A stretch of 64,000 bases of DNA from Atrina japonica (GCA_030159075.1 BROG01000129.1:1268501-1332500); one strand, 5' to 3'. Counted from the first letter of the stretch, positions 13,101 to 24,242 are shown. The notes: generated by a model from the sequence alone, not told the origin. A program made the numbers and translations.

Positions 13101-13638
13101 ATTGAAAGTTGAATTGATATCCAGAAGAAGGTATTGTATTTAACTTATGATCCTTTTTTTAAATGTGTCTGTGCCATTTCTCAGTTACCCTAATCACTAC
13201 GTCCTACTGGTCCTGAAACATTGATATTGCAAAGTAAAATGGTGGAGACTTTGGCTTTGATGCCATAGTGATTAATTGTACGTCATTTAACTGCAATCTG
13301 TATCACTTAACTGTCCAATGGTACAGAGCCGCAGTTATTCAAAATGAGCCTTTGGTCCAGTCATTTATGGCATACAAAATTTTATTGGATTCATTTCATT
13401 ATCATTACATATCTTTATACAATTCTAATTTCAGATTGTTTTCTTACAGGACGACGACGGAGGGCGTAAGAAGTCCAAATTAAGTTTCCTGTCTTCCGAA
13501 AGTCGTGAAAAGGCGCGGACCGTGGACAAAATATCCCGAGTTGTATTCCCTCTAGTGTTTCTTATCTTTAATTTAATATACTGGCTGGTATATAATATTT
13601 GGCAACCCGTGAAGGATCATGAGGGTAAACCTATATAA
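3075..13638 (+). CDS. Cys-loop ligand-gated chloride channel gene (glycine receptor/GluCl-like), seven visible exons, 5' end missing
   Basis: Seven exons (3075-3139, 4483-4550, 6694-6929, 8875-8957, 9574-9705, 10464-10852, 13450-13638) join in frame to about 386 residues. In order they give the start of the ligand-binding domain ([11 protein letters not shown]), the beta strands with [12 protein letters not shown], a Cys-loop with 13 residues between cysteines, a second cysteine pair spanning the exon 5/6 junction, M1 to M3, a short intracellular loop, and M4. The PAR triplet before M2 marks an anion-selective pore in this family, and M2 reads [19 protein letters not shown], close to glycine receptors. 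The second cysteine pair is typical of glycine and glutamate-gated chloride receptors. The product should be a pentameric plasma-membrane chloride channel; which ligand it binds cannot be told. The signal peptide and first residues lie in an exon not recognised here. All junctions are GT..AG with matching phases. Confidence 0.9.
3221..3475 (+). repeat. Compound trinucleotide microsatellite (ACT)n-(AAT)n-(AGT)n
   Basis: It runs in three blocks, ACT (to about 3347), AAT (to about 3405), and AGT (to 3475), just inside the intron after exon a. The 114-residue T/N/S frame is an artefact of it. Confidence 0.95.
4483..4550 (+). CDS. Cys-loop receptor exon b, 68 bp
   Basis: The acceptor is ttcattacag and the donor gtaagata. 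It encodes [20 protein letters not shown] followed by Met, the usual beta1-beta2 segment of anionic Cys-loop receptors. As I recall, the equivalent vertebrate glycine and GABA-A receptor exon is also 68 bp. Confidence 0.88.
4975..5075 (+). repeat. tRNA-derived SINE-like segment
   Basis: The stretch gtctcgatagtgcaattcgt and cggaaggtcctagattcgct (B-box-like ggtcctagattcg) then tcccggtcag resembles a degenerate tRNA promoter. It lies in the intron after receptor exon b. No proper tRNA cloverleaf can be drawn by eye, so it is not called as a tRNA gene. Confidence 0.45.
6323..6452. mobile_element. MITE with TAATTGxCCTATxGCC ends (130 bp)
   Basis: taattgacctattgccaagt at the left is the inverted partner of gcatttggcgataggccaat at the right. 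It lies in the intron before receptor exon c and inner gtgatgtcataatcac forms another small palindrome. Confidence 0.72.
6694..6929 (+). CDS. Cys-loop receptor exon c (ligand-binding domain core)
   Basis: The acceptor is cttttag and the donor gtataaca. It encodes [12 protein letters not shown], an N-glycosylation sequon (NAT), [16 protein letters not shown] and [17 protein letters not shown]. These match the loop D, loop A and loop E regions of the family. It ends in phase 2. The open frame running past the donor to 7191 is intron. Confidence 0.92.
7072..7140. repeat. Imperfect (AC)n stretch
   Basis: CA-rich repeats (cacacacacaaacacacacaa) in the intron after receptor exon c. Confidence 0.85.
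7461..7652 (-). pseudogene. hAT transposase C-terminal dimerisation domain fragment
   Basis: The fragment reads [20 protein letters not shown] followed by a gap and [10 protein letters not shown], the standard end of hAT transposases. The catalytic domain is missing. Confidence 0.82.
7727..7984 (-). pseudogene. hAT transposase internal fragment
   Basis: An 85-residue frame between the dimerisation fragment and the element end includes [20 protein letters not shown], a low-complexity linker. It is in the same orientation as the hAT C-terminal piece and inside the same TIRs. Confidence 0.5.
8133..8292. repeat. (GT)n microsatellite beside the hAT element
   Basis: About 160 bases of GT with two GTT slips. 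The hAT remnant ends at its first base. Confidence 0.95.
8416..8793 (+). repeat. 27-bp minisatellite, ~14 copies, in a receptor intron
   Basis: The unit is cagtattatgtttataaaa plus gtatcaa and one variable base pair (aaa/acc at the junction). It translates as SIKQYYVYK repeats, giving a false 228-residue frame together with the GT run before it. Confidence 0.93.
8875..8957 (+). CDS. Cys-loop receptor exon d, 83 bp, carries the Cys-loop
   Basis: The acceptor is caatttgtag and the donor gtaagtac. It encodes [19 protein letters not shown] followed by ICDVVIES. The two cysteines are 13 residues apart with the canonical Pro-Leu-Asp in the loop. As I recall, the homologous vertebrate exon is also 83 bp. 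Confidence 0.93.
9218..9312. repeat. (GTT)n microsatellite
   Basis: Mostly gttgtt with a few interruptions, in the intron between receptor exons d and e. Confidence 0.92.
9574..9705 (+). CDS. Cys-loop receptor exon e (loops B/C region)
   Basis: The acceptor is ttgctgcaag and the donor gtaacaag. It encodes [20 protein letters not shown] and ends in [10 protein letters not shown]. The cysteine is the first of the second disulphide pair; its partner is at the start of the next exon. Confidence 0.85.
10041..10110. repeat. (CA)n microsatellite
   Basis: Pure CA run in the intron before receptor exon f. Confidence 0.95.
10464..10852 (+). CDS. Cys-loop receptor exon f (second Cys partner, M1-M3, start of intracellular loop)
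   Basis: The acceptor is actttcag. It encodes [21 protein letters not shown]1 ([18 protein letters not shown]), PARISLG, M2, and M3 ([19 protein letters not shown]), then a basic stretch with RRRSS, a possible kinase site. I place the donor at 10853 (gtataagt) because it leaves phase 0 and joins exactly to the M4 exon. Reading through the donor gives Val and then a TAA at 10856-10858. Confidence 0.88.
11041..11046 (+). promoter_or_regulatory. AATAAA, possible intronic polyadenylation signal
   Basis: An AATAAA lies about 185 bases after the TAA that is reached if the exon f donor is not used. If used, it would end a receptor transcript lacking M4. The assignment rests on the hexamer alone. 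Confidence 0.3.
11330..11515 (+). repeat. SINE-like repeat (tail gggacgttaaacaacaataaac)
   Basis: It contains gacagtaaaaaccgaggtcc, cggcacgttaaaccctcacg and, at the end, ttgagtgggacgttaaacaa. Part of it recurs inverted at 16087-16145. I know this ending as a widespread molluscan repeat, from memory only. Confidence 0.6.
11759..11897. repeat. Near-perfect hairpin MITE, copy A (139 bp)
   Basis: The left arm (aaggattgtttttcattttt...ctttatactcgatg mirrored) and right arm (ending gaaaaacaatcctta) are almost perfectly complementary around a loop near 11825. TA bases at both edges could be a target duplication. Confidence 0.85.
11900..12945 (+). repeat. ~1.2-kb interspersed repeat, copy 1
   Basis: The segment shares many blocks with 44815-45780 and 49150-50060 in the opposite orientation: caacagctgttatgac, gcagctgggaaccacgatga, cgacctgtttatcaagagat, cctgtaggctgtacaatgtg, and cgctctatatacttgtaatg. 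No coding frame is conserved. Nature unknown; probably a non-autonomous transposon. Confidence 0.75.
13450..13638 (+). CDS. Cys-loop receptor last exon (M4 and stop)
   Basis: The acceptor is ttcttacag and the start is phase 0. It encodes an acidic then basic loop end ([13 protein letters not shown]), [15 protein letters not shown] and the M4 helix [15 protein letters not shown], ending with TAA at 13636-13638. DKISR-hydrophobic-FP before M4 is a strong family signature. No intervening loop exon was found between 10852 and 13450, so the intracellular loop would be short. Confidence 0.88.
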   Translation, partial: DDDGGRKKSKLSFLSSESREKARTVDKISRVVFPLVFLIFNLIYWLVYNIWQPVKDHEGKPI

Positions 13639-13639
13639 T

Positions 13640-13913
13640 TGCTTCAGTTTGTATCCCTTCTGGTGTTTACTAGATACTGATTTGTTTTTTTTTCAATATA
13701 CGACACAAAACGTTGCACAATTTGTGACTTCGATGTTAATTGCGGCATGTACATAGTTTTTGCTTTGAGTTTTATATACACAATCTGACAACAAAGACCT
13801 TAAAATAACATTTACAAATGTTAATTAGATGATACAGTTCGGACCCATTAACTGGAGTACGCTTTATGTGCATGTGGTATGTTTCGCATTTAGAATATAG
13901 CTTTGATGTATTA

Positions 13914-13948
<35 letters not shown>

Positions 13949-14850
13949 AATTTTGTAATGACAAAGACTTCCAGTATATTATAAAGAATATATATCGATA
14001 GTTACAGTTATATTTGGGAAGACAAATTATTTAAAAGAAATTCTGTTTTCGATGTTTTAGATACATCCATATGTATGTTAATGTATTTGAAAATATTAAA
14101 GACTTTACGGTCTCAGCGCCGATCTATGTAGCATGTTGTTGTTTTAATTTCACAGAATCACATTTGGCATCTAGTTTTTTTTTTAATTTGTTTCATATCC
14201 CACATAAATGTGTAGATTTTCAAATAATGTTGTAAATTTTATATATGTTGTTTGATGTTGATAATCTTGTGATTTTTTTTACATTTTTCACGGCATGTCC
14301 ATTTACATATTTTAATGAAAGTAACACTTTGTTTTACTAACTATAAATTAAATTTTTTTCTAGTATTTAAATGTTGTTTGATTTGATTTTGTTTTGTATT
14401 CGGGCACTGCTTTGTTAACAAATTTTAGACAGATTATCTAGGTAACTTTTCAGTTTACATGTCATAAGTAACATATATATATACTGACGAAAAACACGCT
14501 TATAAAAAAATGGAATTTTTCAGCTTGTAGTTGAATGATTCTTGGATTTTACTATAACCAGTAATAGATCCCGTACAGATCTATAAAATTCGATGATGGC
14601 TGGATTTACTACCTCGTTAATGTTTTGATATTTTGCTCCCCTCCAGCCCTATTGAGTCGAAATGTTGGCATCTTAAAAAGTACTGGAACGTCTGTGTAAG
14701 GATGATATTTGCATCTTACTACCAATTTTCGAAACTATCAGGTCAGTGCTACCCTGGGTTTTAATGTAAATATGTCATCTCGAAACAGATCTTTTTGTGT
14801 ATCGTTTACTTTTCTATACATTTTGTTTCTTTCAAATGCATACAACAACG
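13640..14850. other. Probable 3' UTR and flank of the Cys-loop receptor
   Basis: No coding sequence seen. An ATTAAA at about 14095 is the nearest hexamer resembling a polyadenylation signal. Confidence 0.4.
13916..13946. repeat. Short (TA)n run
   Basis: About 30 bases of TA, downstream of the receptor stop. Confidence 0.9.
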
Positions 14851-14929
14851 TTATACGCATGCATTTTGATTGAGCTGTAAGTTGTTTCTAACAATCAGAT
14901 CTAAAGCAGACCTTTTCGTCGAGCTTGAC

Positions 14930-15115
14930 CTTTTCAACGAATTCAAGAGGTTTCCATGGACCATTTGCGACGGGTGTGCGATTCTAACAGGGGACGCGGA
15001 CTCCTTCCGCACACTTGGGCTCATCCCTTTTGACATTTGCAATTGTTCGCCTGTTGAGAGCGTTGTTATATTTGTCAAATTCTATGGATTTGGAGTGTCG
15101 AATATCCATTGGTAC
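14930..15115 (+). repeat. Retroelement tail (GACTCCTTCCG type)
   Basis: The sequence includes catttgcgacgggtgtgcga, gacgcggactccttccgcac and gttgagagcgttgttat. It matches segments at 27805-28100 and, on the other strand, near 43270-43330. The open frame across it (14870-15268) is most likely not a gene. Confidence 0.65.
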
Positions 15116-15704
15116 TTCATTATATTCTACAATTCTGACATTGCAATAAATACATTACATAAACAAAAGTTATGTTTTATGCATATTCATTACAAAGTAT
15201 CAAAGCAAATCCATTCTTTATTGACGCATTCTGTATATCAAAACATTCGCGAAGCATTTTCCAGATGACATATTTTACCTTTTTGGAAAGGTGAAAAAAT
15301 CGCCTTACCATTTAGGTAGAAATATGCTCTGTATAGGCCAATAACATATATAATATTTAAGACATGGACTTCTTCTTTCCAGAGCTTAATCATTGTCTTA
15401 ACATTAAACGCACCTGCTTTTAATCAATTGCATGTATGGCGGTCGGCAGATGTAATCTAGGTCTTTGCTTTCCAATGAGGACCCCTCATGCCTTGATCAG
15501 AACCAATTAGATAAATTGTTTGTTAGTTGTTGTCAAATAGATAAAATTGTATTTATTCCAAACCAGGGTTCATTATCATTTTCTATCTTAAAAAGGATAT
15601 TTCAAGATCTTTCAACTATTGCTGTTTTTATAGATTTATAAAAGAAGCTTAATTCTTATAATATAAACCTTAATTATGGATCAGTATAAGTCATAAGTTA
15701 GTAA

Positions 15705-15910
15705 TTGACTGGTCAATGAGACGACCTTATGTCGTGGGTCTTCGTCCAAAATCGTCCGTTGTCCGTAAACAACTGACCATTTTTAATTTTTTTTTGAAAA
15801 CTTTTTTTGCTAATCATCTTCAAATTTTGTAAGACACTTCGTTAGTGTAAGTAGAACGAAAATTATGTTTTTCGTGGTTCTAATACCCCTAGATCATTTT
15901 GGCTGGCCCA
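15705..15910 (+). repeat. Possible transposon remnant (GGTCTTCGTCC...CGTCCGT box)
   Basis: The sequence gtgggtcttcgtccaaaatc, gtccgttgtccgtaaacaac and aatcatcttcaaattttgta resembles a high-copy repeat I associate with bivalve genomes. No second copy occurs in this window. Confidence 0.4.
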
Positions 15911-16084
15911 AAAGTGCTAGAAATAGTCCAATCGTTTAAAATATGCTTCTTTATCCACACACATTAGAGGAAAAATGGATACATGACAAGAGATAATATA
16001 TAGCCCTCTACCAAAATTGCGAAACATATGTCCCAAGGTTAAGATTCCAGTCTCTTGATAGAGTCCAATAATTCTAATTTGTTG

Positions 16085-16150
16085 ATAGTGAGGGTTCTTT
16101 AACGTGCCGACACCTACTGTGACACGGGACCTCGGTTTTTACTATGAATC
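16085..16150 (-). repeat. Inverted fragment of the SINE-like repeat
   Basis: The reverse complement (aaaaaccgaggtcccgtgtc, cggcacgttaaagaaccctc) matches 11346-11392. Confidence 0.65.
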
Positions 16151-16944
16151 ATAAATCACGTGAATAATTCTGAAAAACAAATAATTAAATTAATGTTAAT
16201 TTTTAACACCATTCCCATGGTGAATGAAACAAACAATTCGAATCCACAGCGTCTAATGACGCAGAAACAAGTTTTTTTATAAAGTTGGCGATAATTGGTA
16301 CTGTACCCTCAAAAGGGGTGCGTAATTGATGATGAACCAATCCCCCCTACTCTCTGTGCACGTGCATGATTCATAGCAAACTGTTGACATTAGTGTGTCA
16401 GTTACCAACCGATACAAATATAGGGTCATATATAACGAGAATTGTTCCCCTGCCTTTCTTTCTTTTAAGTATATCCACTACAATACACATGGATATAAAT
16501 GTCATAGCTTTATCACAAATTCCCTGCACTATACGGAATCAGGATTCTTAAACTTTTTGACATATTCCGTCTATGGTTGATATTACATCATCAAAATTAA
16601 ACAATTGTCTCGCAAAATATTTGCTGCATGACTCTCTTTAAAGCTTTGTTACATCAGATTTCTACGTTTTATCTCTTGGGAAGTAACTCTGATAAAGTCA
16701 GTGAACCAGTTAGTTCATCATTATTCGCCGAGATGACGGATGCGTATTTTCATAACTGTTCATATTGATTCTGATGTTAATTAGTTGTTGTAAGTTTTTC
16801 CTTTCTTTTTTTGTGCATTACTTGTAATATATATCTTATGTTTATGGTTTGGACTAATACCGGTGCTGTTACGATCCTTTGACCTGCCATGATTACGCGA
16901 TACTGAACCTTGATTGGCCCCGTCCAAACGACTTTCATTTTCTA

Positions 16945-17235
16945 TACCTAGCGCTTAGAGAAAAAAAAACATCCACTTTCCTTTTTAGAAAATAACATTT
17001 CACTTGTGAGACAAACGCTAAATATTAAAATCACAGAAACCAAAGTATCAATCGTAAGGGGGCCAGGAGATGATATACAAATGTGATGAACATTGGACAA
17101 CCACGGACCTCTAAAATACAGAGATGAGAGCAGGTACCATAGAGGAGATAGCATTACCTGCAGACAGTACACATCCACCGTGAATAAAAAGTCAAATTTA
17201 AGTGAAATGCGTTAGGAATGAACCCTAGTCAAAGT
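16945..17235 (-). repeat. Retroelement tail (CTCCTCTATGGTACCTG type)
   Basis: On the - strand it reads atgctatctcctctatggta, tagaggtccgtggttgtcca and ggccccc, the same order as the tails at 2105-2210 and 42540-42610. No RT remnant is adjacent. Confidence 0.65.
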
Positions 17236-17559
17236 CCGTATAGACAGTGCAATAAACACAAATAACTCATTTCATTCAATAAAACATGTTGATTTATAAT
17301 AAGGTTATTAAAACGACAGTGGAATTTGCGAAATGTCAACTCATCCACAAGTAAAGACACGCAGTCAAACGTTAAATGTAGGATATATTGGTAAAATACT
17401 TTTTACACACAAATTTATTTACTTTTTTGCCCTTATGTAGGATTAGATATGTTACTCATATTTCAGCGCTGGATAAATAGATAAATATAACAAATACTAA
17501 ATCTGTAAACAGTAAAATATCCATAACGACAAAAGACAATGTAATATTGTAACATGTCA

Positions 17560-17659
17560 TTAATCCTTCGAACCCTACGTATCTAGATAGTGTGCTTTTT
17601 TCTATTGTTTATACAAGTCTATCAGGGTTATTCAGGCCTGTAGGGTTTCAAAGGGTTAA
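17560..17659. mobile_element. piggyBac-like MITE with TTAA target (100 bp)
   Basis: It begins ttaatccttcgaaccctacg and ends cctgtagggtttcaaagggttaa. TTAA flanks followed by CCCTTTnAACCC are piggyBac-like. Confidence 0.72.
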
Positions 17660-19300
17660 CATTGGACAGGCATATATTTCCGAAATTCTATAGAGTTGGG
17701 ATAAGCTATTTCAGAGAGTGAGCATCCCATTTAGACCGGTGGGCATACCGTCCGAGTGTCCCCAGACAAATCCAAAACATCTATACTTCTCCAGGTGTGT
17801 GTGTTTGACGAATCTAAAGTGCACCTGACCAGGCACAAATTCGAAAAAAGCCTCTGGTATATCAGCAAATTTCTAGTACAACTGGGCGTCAAGGTTCGGT
17901 TGTTGTGGAAATTACACCTTTAAGAATCCAGTCAATGGAAAGACTGGTAATTACTAATGACGTTAACTTCTTCTCTTATTGGTTAGACAGCATTACATTT
18001 GGTAGATAATGATAATATACTCATAGTCAAGGGTGGCATTGTTATAAGTTTTACCAGCGGCCGCTTATGTAATTATTACTTTTTCCTCATTGCTGCCTCG
18101 CGTACTTTGATTTAATTCACGTTCCACAGCATTATTAATTTATCGATACCCTATTTCTTCTAGGATAGTATTTATCAAATGTATTTTACTAAATGTGTGG
18201 AAATTAAATTAACTTAATACAAACCATACAATGACAATTAATTTGGGGGAAAATTGTATCTAACTGATTCAGTTATACGCTACTATACCTTTGTTTCAAC
18301 GTTCAATGATTAGTAATGCAACACGAGTTATTTCCCTTATTTCATGGACTGGACATGGCTGTATTGAATTATTTGAAGTAGGGTATATTTTCGTATAGTG
18401 TCTATTTTAACAACAATGTACTATTTTCTTTTGTTAAATAAACAATTTTTATTTAGGTTTTCTAAAACGAATTTGATTCAATATGCATATAACGCCATTG
18501 AAAATTAGCATACAAAATTATTTAATCATTTGAATATCTTCAAAAAAATCAATTTGACACATGCCATTGGATTCCGATACGCATGGTAAATTACCTTTAC
18601 TGTATAAAGTTGTGTAATCAACAGTGAAAACATCTTTGAAATCTGAAGCTTCTGTTTCTTGTCTTACTTTTTCGTCTTGCGGTTTTCAATGCACTGGTAG
18701 TTGATCATCAATATATTATCATAGCTTGAATCAATCTACTTACCATTCTCGTCATACCTACTGGAAAATCAATCTGATTTCAATATTATCAACCTTATTT
18801 TCTTTCCGCATATGTATAAACCTAAATAGCCCTTCAGTGCTGTTGGCATCTTGTAGTACATCATAATTCTATTTCATATTGCATACGGGATTTATATCCC
18901 TTTCTCTAATAACGAGAAAGAGTGATCTCAGGGGAGTTGTTTTAATTTTGCATTTCGTAAATCATTGCTTTTCCGAGTATGAAATAAAAATAATCTAATA
19001 ATAAAATCTCGTTTCACTTATTGCTTTATTTGATGATATGATGCAATTGTATCAGGTAATTGTCAACTGCGAACTACGTCTACAGCTTTACATGATCATA
19101 TACCATGACTTTAGAACTTAATTTTAAGTTTTAAAATAAATACATATTATAACTTTGATAATGATTTAATATCATATATTTGATAATAATTATAAATCAT
19201 TATTTTTATAATAATCATATATCACTATATGACTAATTGTAATCAAATATCATTATATTAATTATGATTTGAAATATTGATTGACTGTAGCCATGATAAC
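17660..19300. other. No feature recognised
   Basis: AT-rich, non-repetitive by eye, without open frames of note. Confidence 0.5.
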
Positions 19301-19359
19301 GTATTGTGACTTTTATCATTATTGAGTACCATTCTTTAACCTTTATAATAATATCTTTA

Positions 19360-21240
19360 TATCATACTTTAAAAATGGTTCTATATCACATTTTATCCAT
19401 GGTTTCATATCATACTTTAACCATGGTTTTATATTATACATGTTCTTTGACCATGGTTTTATATCATAATTTAACCATGGTTTTATATCATACTTTAACC
19501 ATGATTTTATATCATACATGTTATTTGACCATGGTTTTATATCACATTTTATCCATGGTTTCATATCATACTTTAACCATGGTTTTATATCATACATGTT
19601 CTTTGACCATGGTTTTATATCATACTTTTAACATGGTTTTATATCATACATGTTCTTTACCATGGTTTTATATCATACTTTAACCATGGTTTTATATCAT
19701 ACTTTAACCAGGGTTTTATATCACACTTTAACCATGGTTTTATATCACACTTTAACCATGGTTTTATATCATACTTTAACCATGGTTTTATATCATACTT
19801 TAACCATGGTTTTATATCACACTTTAACCATGGTTTTATATCATACTTTAACCATGGTTTTATATCATACTTTAAGCATAGTATTATATCATACATGTTC
19901 TTTGACCATGGTTTTATATCATACTTTAAGCATAGTATTATATCATACATGTTCTTTAACCATGGTTTTATATCATACTTTAACCATGGTTTTATATCAT
20001 ACTTTAACAATAGTTTTATATCATGCTTTAACCATGGTTTAATATCATTCTTAAACCACGGCCTTATATCATACTTTAACAATAAATTTATATCATACTT
20101 AAACCATGATTTTATATCATATATTAACAATGGCGTTATATAATAATATAACCCTTGTTTTATATCATACTTTAATCATGGTTTTATATCATTCTTAAAC
20201 CACGGTCTTATATCATACTTTAACAATGTTTTTATATCATATTTTAACCACGGTTTTATATTATATATTAAAAATGGCGTTAATTAATAATATAACCCGT
20301 TTTATTTCAAACTCAAATCATGATTTTATATCATCCTCAAACCACGGTTTTATATTATACTTTAACAATGGTTTTATATCATATATTAACAATGGCTTTA
20401 TATTAAGTTAACCCCTGTTTTATATTACACTTTAACCATAGATTTATATCATACTTTAACCATGGTTTTATATCATATATAAACAATGACTTTATATTAT
20501 AAGTTTACCCCTGTTTATATCATACTTAAACCATTGTTTCATATAACCCTTAAACCAAGGTTTTATATTATACTTTAACCCTTGTTTTACATCACACTTC
20601 AACCATGATTTTACATTATATATAAACAATGGCTTTATACCATACATTAACAATGGCTTTATATTATAGGGTAACCACTGTTTTACATCATACTTCAACC
20701 ATGATTTTACATTATATATAAACAATGGCTTTATATCATACATTAACGATTGCTTTATATTATAGGGTAACCCCTGTTTTATATCATACTTCAACAATAT
20801 TTTTATATCATATATTAACAACGACTGTATACTAAGTTAACCCCTGTTTTATATCATACTTCAACCACGGTTTTATTACCTACCTCAACCACGGTTTTAT
20901 TACCTACTTCAACCACGGTTTTATTACCTACTTCAACCACGGTTTTATATAATACTTTAACCATGGTTTTATATCGTATATTAACAATGGCTTTATATTA
21001 GAAGTTAACCCCTATTTATATCATACTTAAACCGTGGTTTTATATCACCCTTAAACCAAGGTTTTATATAATACTTTAACCCTTGTTTTACATCATACTT
21101 CAATCATGATTTTATATTATATATTAACAATGGCTTTATATCATACATTAACAATGGCTTTATATTATAAGGTTACCCCTGCTTCATATCATACTTTAAC
21201 CACGGTTTTATTTATGCCATGACTTCAATCATGGTTTTAT
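19360..21240 (+). repeat. 24-bp minisatellite, ~75 copies
   Basis: The unit is close to catactttaaccatggtttt plus atat. The left half is regular; from about 20080 onward the units diverge (accatggtttt becomes accacggtttt or aacaatggcttt). Because 24 is a multiple of three and the unit lacks stops in some frames, long false open frames arise on both strands (MVLYHTLT repeats). Confidence 0.92.
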
Positions 21241-21244
21241 ACTA

Positions 21245-22150
21245 TGGCTTTTACCACATGCCTTTATTTAATCAATTACATGTCCTAAATTTAAAATTAT
21301 CTTATATCTATATCTATAGATCAATCTCAATGTATATTTGCAGGCAATTGATCTATAAACCTTCGATGCAAAAAAGCAAGTGGTATTTCAAGGAAAAGCT
21401 AAAAGATTCTCAGCCAGTGTTTTCCCATATTACAACACTGAGCATGCATTCATACCAGGATTATTCATTTTAAATGGATATTTTTTACCCTTTGTTTATC
21501 TGTGATATATAATGAACATTTGTTTTGTCTTTATGTATAAGAAATAGCTAAAACTGGATGTAAACCTTGTGTAAAGTAATTGTATTGGACATCCTACAGT
21601 GTGCCATAAAATGAATTGTATACAAAACAGTGTTTTGTACATTTATTTTATATATATTATTTAATATTGATTACAAACTAACATATTCATGTTTATGAAA
21701 TAAGAATTTGTGGAAACCCAAATAAATGAATGTAATAGGAAATCCTAAACCTCGTTAATAATTTGACAATTTATAATCAATTCCCAAATCCCAAGATTGT
21801 TGAAACAAATATGATTTGAGAGAACGAGTTCAAAATTTGGTATTTATCAAAATTTGGGTTTTTTCCTACCTTTTGTTGAAGTCATATGAAGACCTCACAC
21901 GTTATCAGATATTTCTCTGAAATAATTAATACCATTCTTAAGGTACACAACATTACAAAAAGGGTATTTAATGTGCCAGAGAGACTTGACGTGGCATATA
22001 AATCTAAACCTTACTTGTTTGTGATGCAAACATCTAAGCAGACTCTTTTAAATCTATCAGCAATGTCATCTTTATGTTTTTGAGATTTTTTGTCAAATCT
22101 GAAAATTTATTAAATAGTACAACATTACAGACGTTTAACTCATCATTTAA
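21245..22150. other. No feature recognised
   Basis: AT-rich spacer between the 24-bp satellite and the palindrome array. A short open frame (21886-22083) has no recognisable content. Confidence 0.5.
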
Positions 22151-22154
22151 ACCA

Positions 22155-23520
22155 GTGTACGGAAGCCGACACATGTCACATGAAGTAATAAAAATATGTC
22201 GTTAAAACGACATATATCTTGTTATAACGACTTATTATGTTGTTATAACGACATATTAATTATCTTGTTATAACAAGATATTATGTCGTAATAACAAACT
22301 ATTATGCCGTTATAACAAGATATTATATCGTTATAACGAGATATAAATTATTTTGTTATAACAAGATCTTATGTCGTAATAACAAAATATTATGTCGTAA
22401 TAATAAGATCATTATCTTGTTGTAACAAGATATTATGGCGTAATAACAAAGTAATATGTCGTAAAAACAAGATATTATGTCGTAATAACAATATATTATG
22501 TTGTTATAACGAGATATGAATTATCTTGTTAAAACATGATATTATGTCGTAATAACAAGATAGTATGTCATAATAACGAGATATTATGTTGTTATAACAA
22601 GATAAGAATTATCTTGTTCTAACAAGATATTATGTCGTTATAACAAAATATTGTGTCGTTATCACAAGATATTATGTTGTTATAACGACATATAAATTAT
22701 CTTGTTATAACAAGATATTATGTCGTAATAACAAAATATTATGTCGTAATAACAAGATCATGATCTTGTTGTAACAAGATATTATGGCGTATTAACAAAA
22801 TAATATGTCGTAATAACAAGATATTATGTTGTTATAACGAGATATGAATTATCTTGTTAAAACATGATATTATGTCGTAATAACAAGATATTATGTTGTA
22901 ATAACAAGATATTATGTTGTAATGATGAGATATGGAATATCTTGTTATAACAAGAAATTATGTAGTAATAACAGGATAATATGTCGTAATAACAAGATAT
23001 TATGTTGTTATAACAAGATAAAAATTATCTTGTTCTAACAAGATATTATGTCGTTATAACAAAATATTATGTCGTTATAACAAGATATTATGTTGTTATA
23101 ACGACATATAAATTATCTTGTTATAACAAGATATTATGTCGTTATAACAAAATATTATGTCGTAATAACAAGATAATTATCTTGTTATAACAAGATATTA
23201 TGTCGTAATAACAAAATAATATGTCGTAATAACAAGATATTATGTCGTAATAGCAAGATATCATATTGTTATAATGACATATGAATTATTTTGTTATAAC
23301 AAGCTATTATGTCGTAATAACAAGATATTATGTTGTAATAAAAAGATATATGTCGTTATAACGACATATTAATTATTTTGTTATAACAAGCTATTATGTC
23401 GTAATAACAATATATTATGTCGTAATAGCAAGATTTTATGTTGTTATAACGAAATATGAATAATCTTGTTATAACAGGATAGTATGTTGTTATAATGAGA
23501 CATGAAATATACGGAAGCGT
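22155..23520. repeat. Array of TTGTTATAACAAGATATTATGTCG-type palindromes, copy A
   Basis: About 1.3 kb of degenerate repeats of TTATAACAAGATA and ATGTCGTAATAACAAGATAT, rich in small palindromes, framed by tacggaagcc at the left and tacggaagcgtattagg at the right. Open frames here are chance. The same family lies inverted at 37145-37565. Confidence 0.85.
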
Positions 23521-23773
23521 ATTAGGACCACGAGTTGTCTTATTTTTGTTAGTTGTTAAGGTTTCGTTTGCATTGTTTTTCACATCGTTGTTCTGAACAA
23601 GGCATAATATTGCATTACTATCTGTGTGTTACAAGACATTATTCATGTCACATTTTATCATTCTTGTTCAATATTGTTACTATCGCAACCTCAATGAATA
23701 CGTTTTATTAAAACTTATAAGATTAAGAGTATGTTATGTAAAAAAGCTTTGTTTTAAATTGTCCGTTACCGAA

Positions 23774-24022
23774 TGTAATGTCTCTATTAGTCTTAATAGA
23801 ACATGCTCTAAGCATACACAGATAAACACCACAACGTCTGTCCTATTACATGCTTTATTTCTAACTAACAAAAACTATTTACATTTAACATAACTTCGGT
23901 AGCCACAGAGCTGTCAACATTAAACATTATCAAATAAACATTAAACTGTGTATGACCATTGCAGTGGGCTACATTAGAATAGGTCAGGATGACAAACTGA
24001 TATTTCAGATAAGAACATTACA
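23774..24022 (-). repeat. 3' LTR of the Gypsy element, ~249 bp
   Basis: Both ends carry the short inverted repeat TGTAATG/CATTACA. Its - strand start (24022) lies immediately after a polypurine tract. Bases 23970-24022 are repeated almost exactly at 33194-33246. Confidence 0.78.
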
Positions 24023-24036
24023 TCCCTCTTCACCTT
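24023..24036 (-). other. Polypurine tract of the Gypsy element
   Basis: On the - strand the sequence aaggtgaagaggga directly precedes the TGTAATG start of the LTR, the expected place for the plus-strand primer. Confidence 0.7.
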
Positions 24037-24242
24037 AGATTGATAACAAACTGAAGAATTAATTAATTGACCAAAACAGAGTCATGTTTCAAATGTCCAG
24101 TATCTATGAATGAATGAATCAGACTACAATTACTTGCACGTTTAACACTATAATAGATCTAAATGAACACACGTATTTACAGTCTACACATCTAGTATTA
24201 CTGAACCAAATGTTCTATAAATTAAACTATTAATGTACAAGT

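Noticed and set aside
14870..15268. 132-residue open frame as a gene
   Set aside because: Its middle is a retroelement tail also present at 27805 and 43290; no family resemblance.
19306..20143. Long open frames with MVLYHTLT or KYDIKPWL repeats on both strands
   Set aside because: They follow from a stop-free 24-bp satellite unit; no codon bias, start context or splice context.
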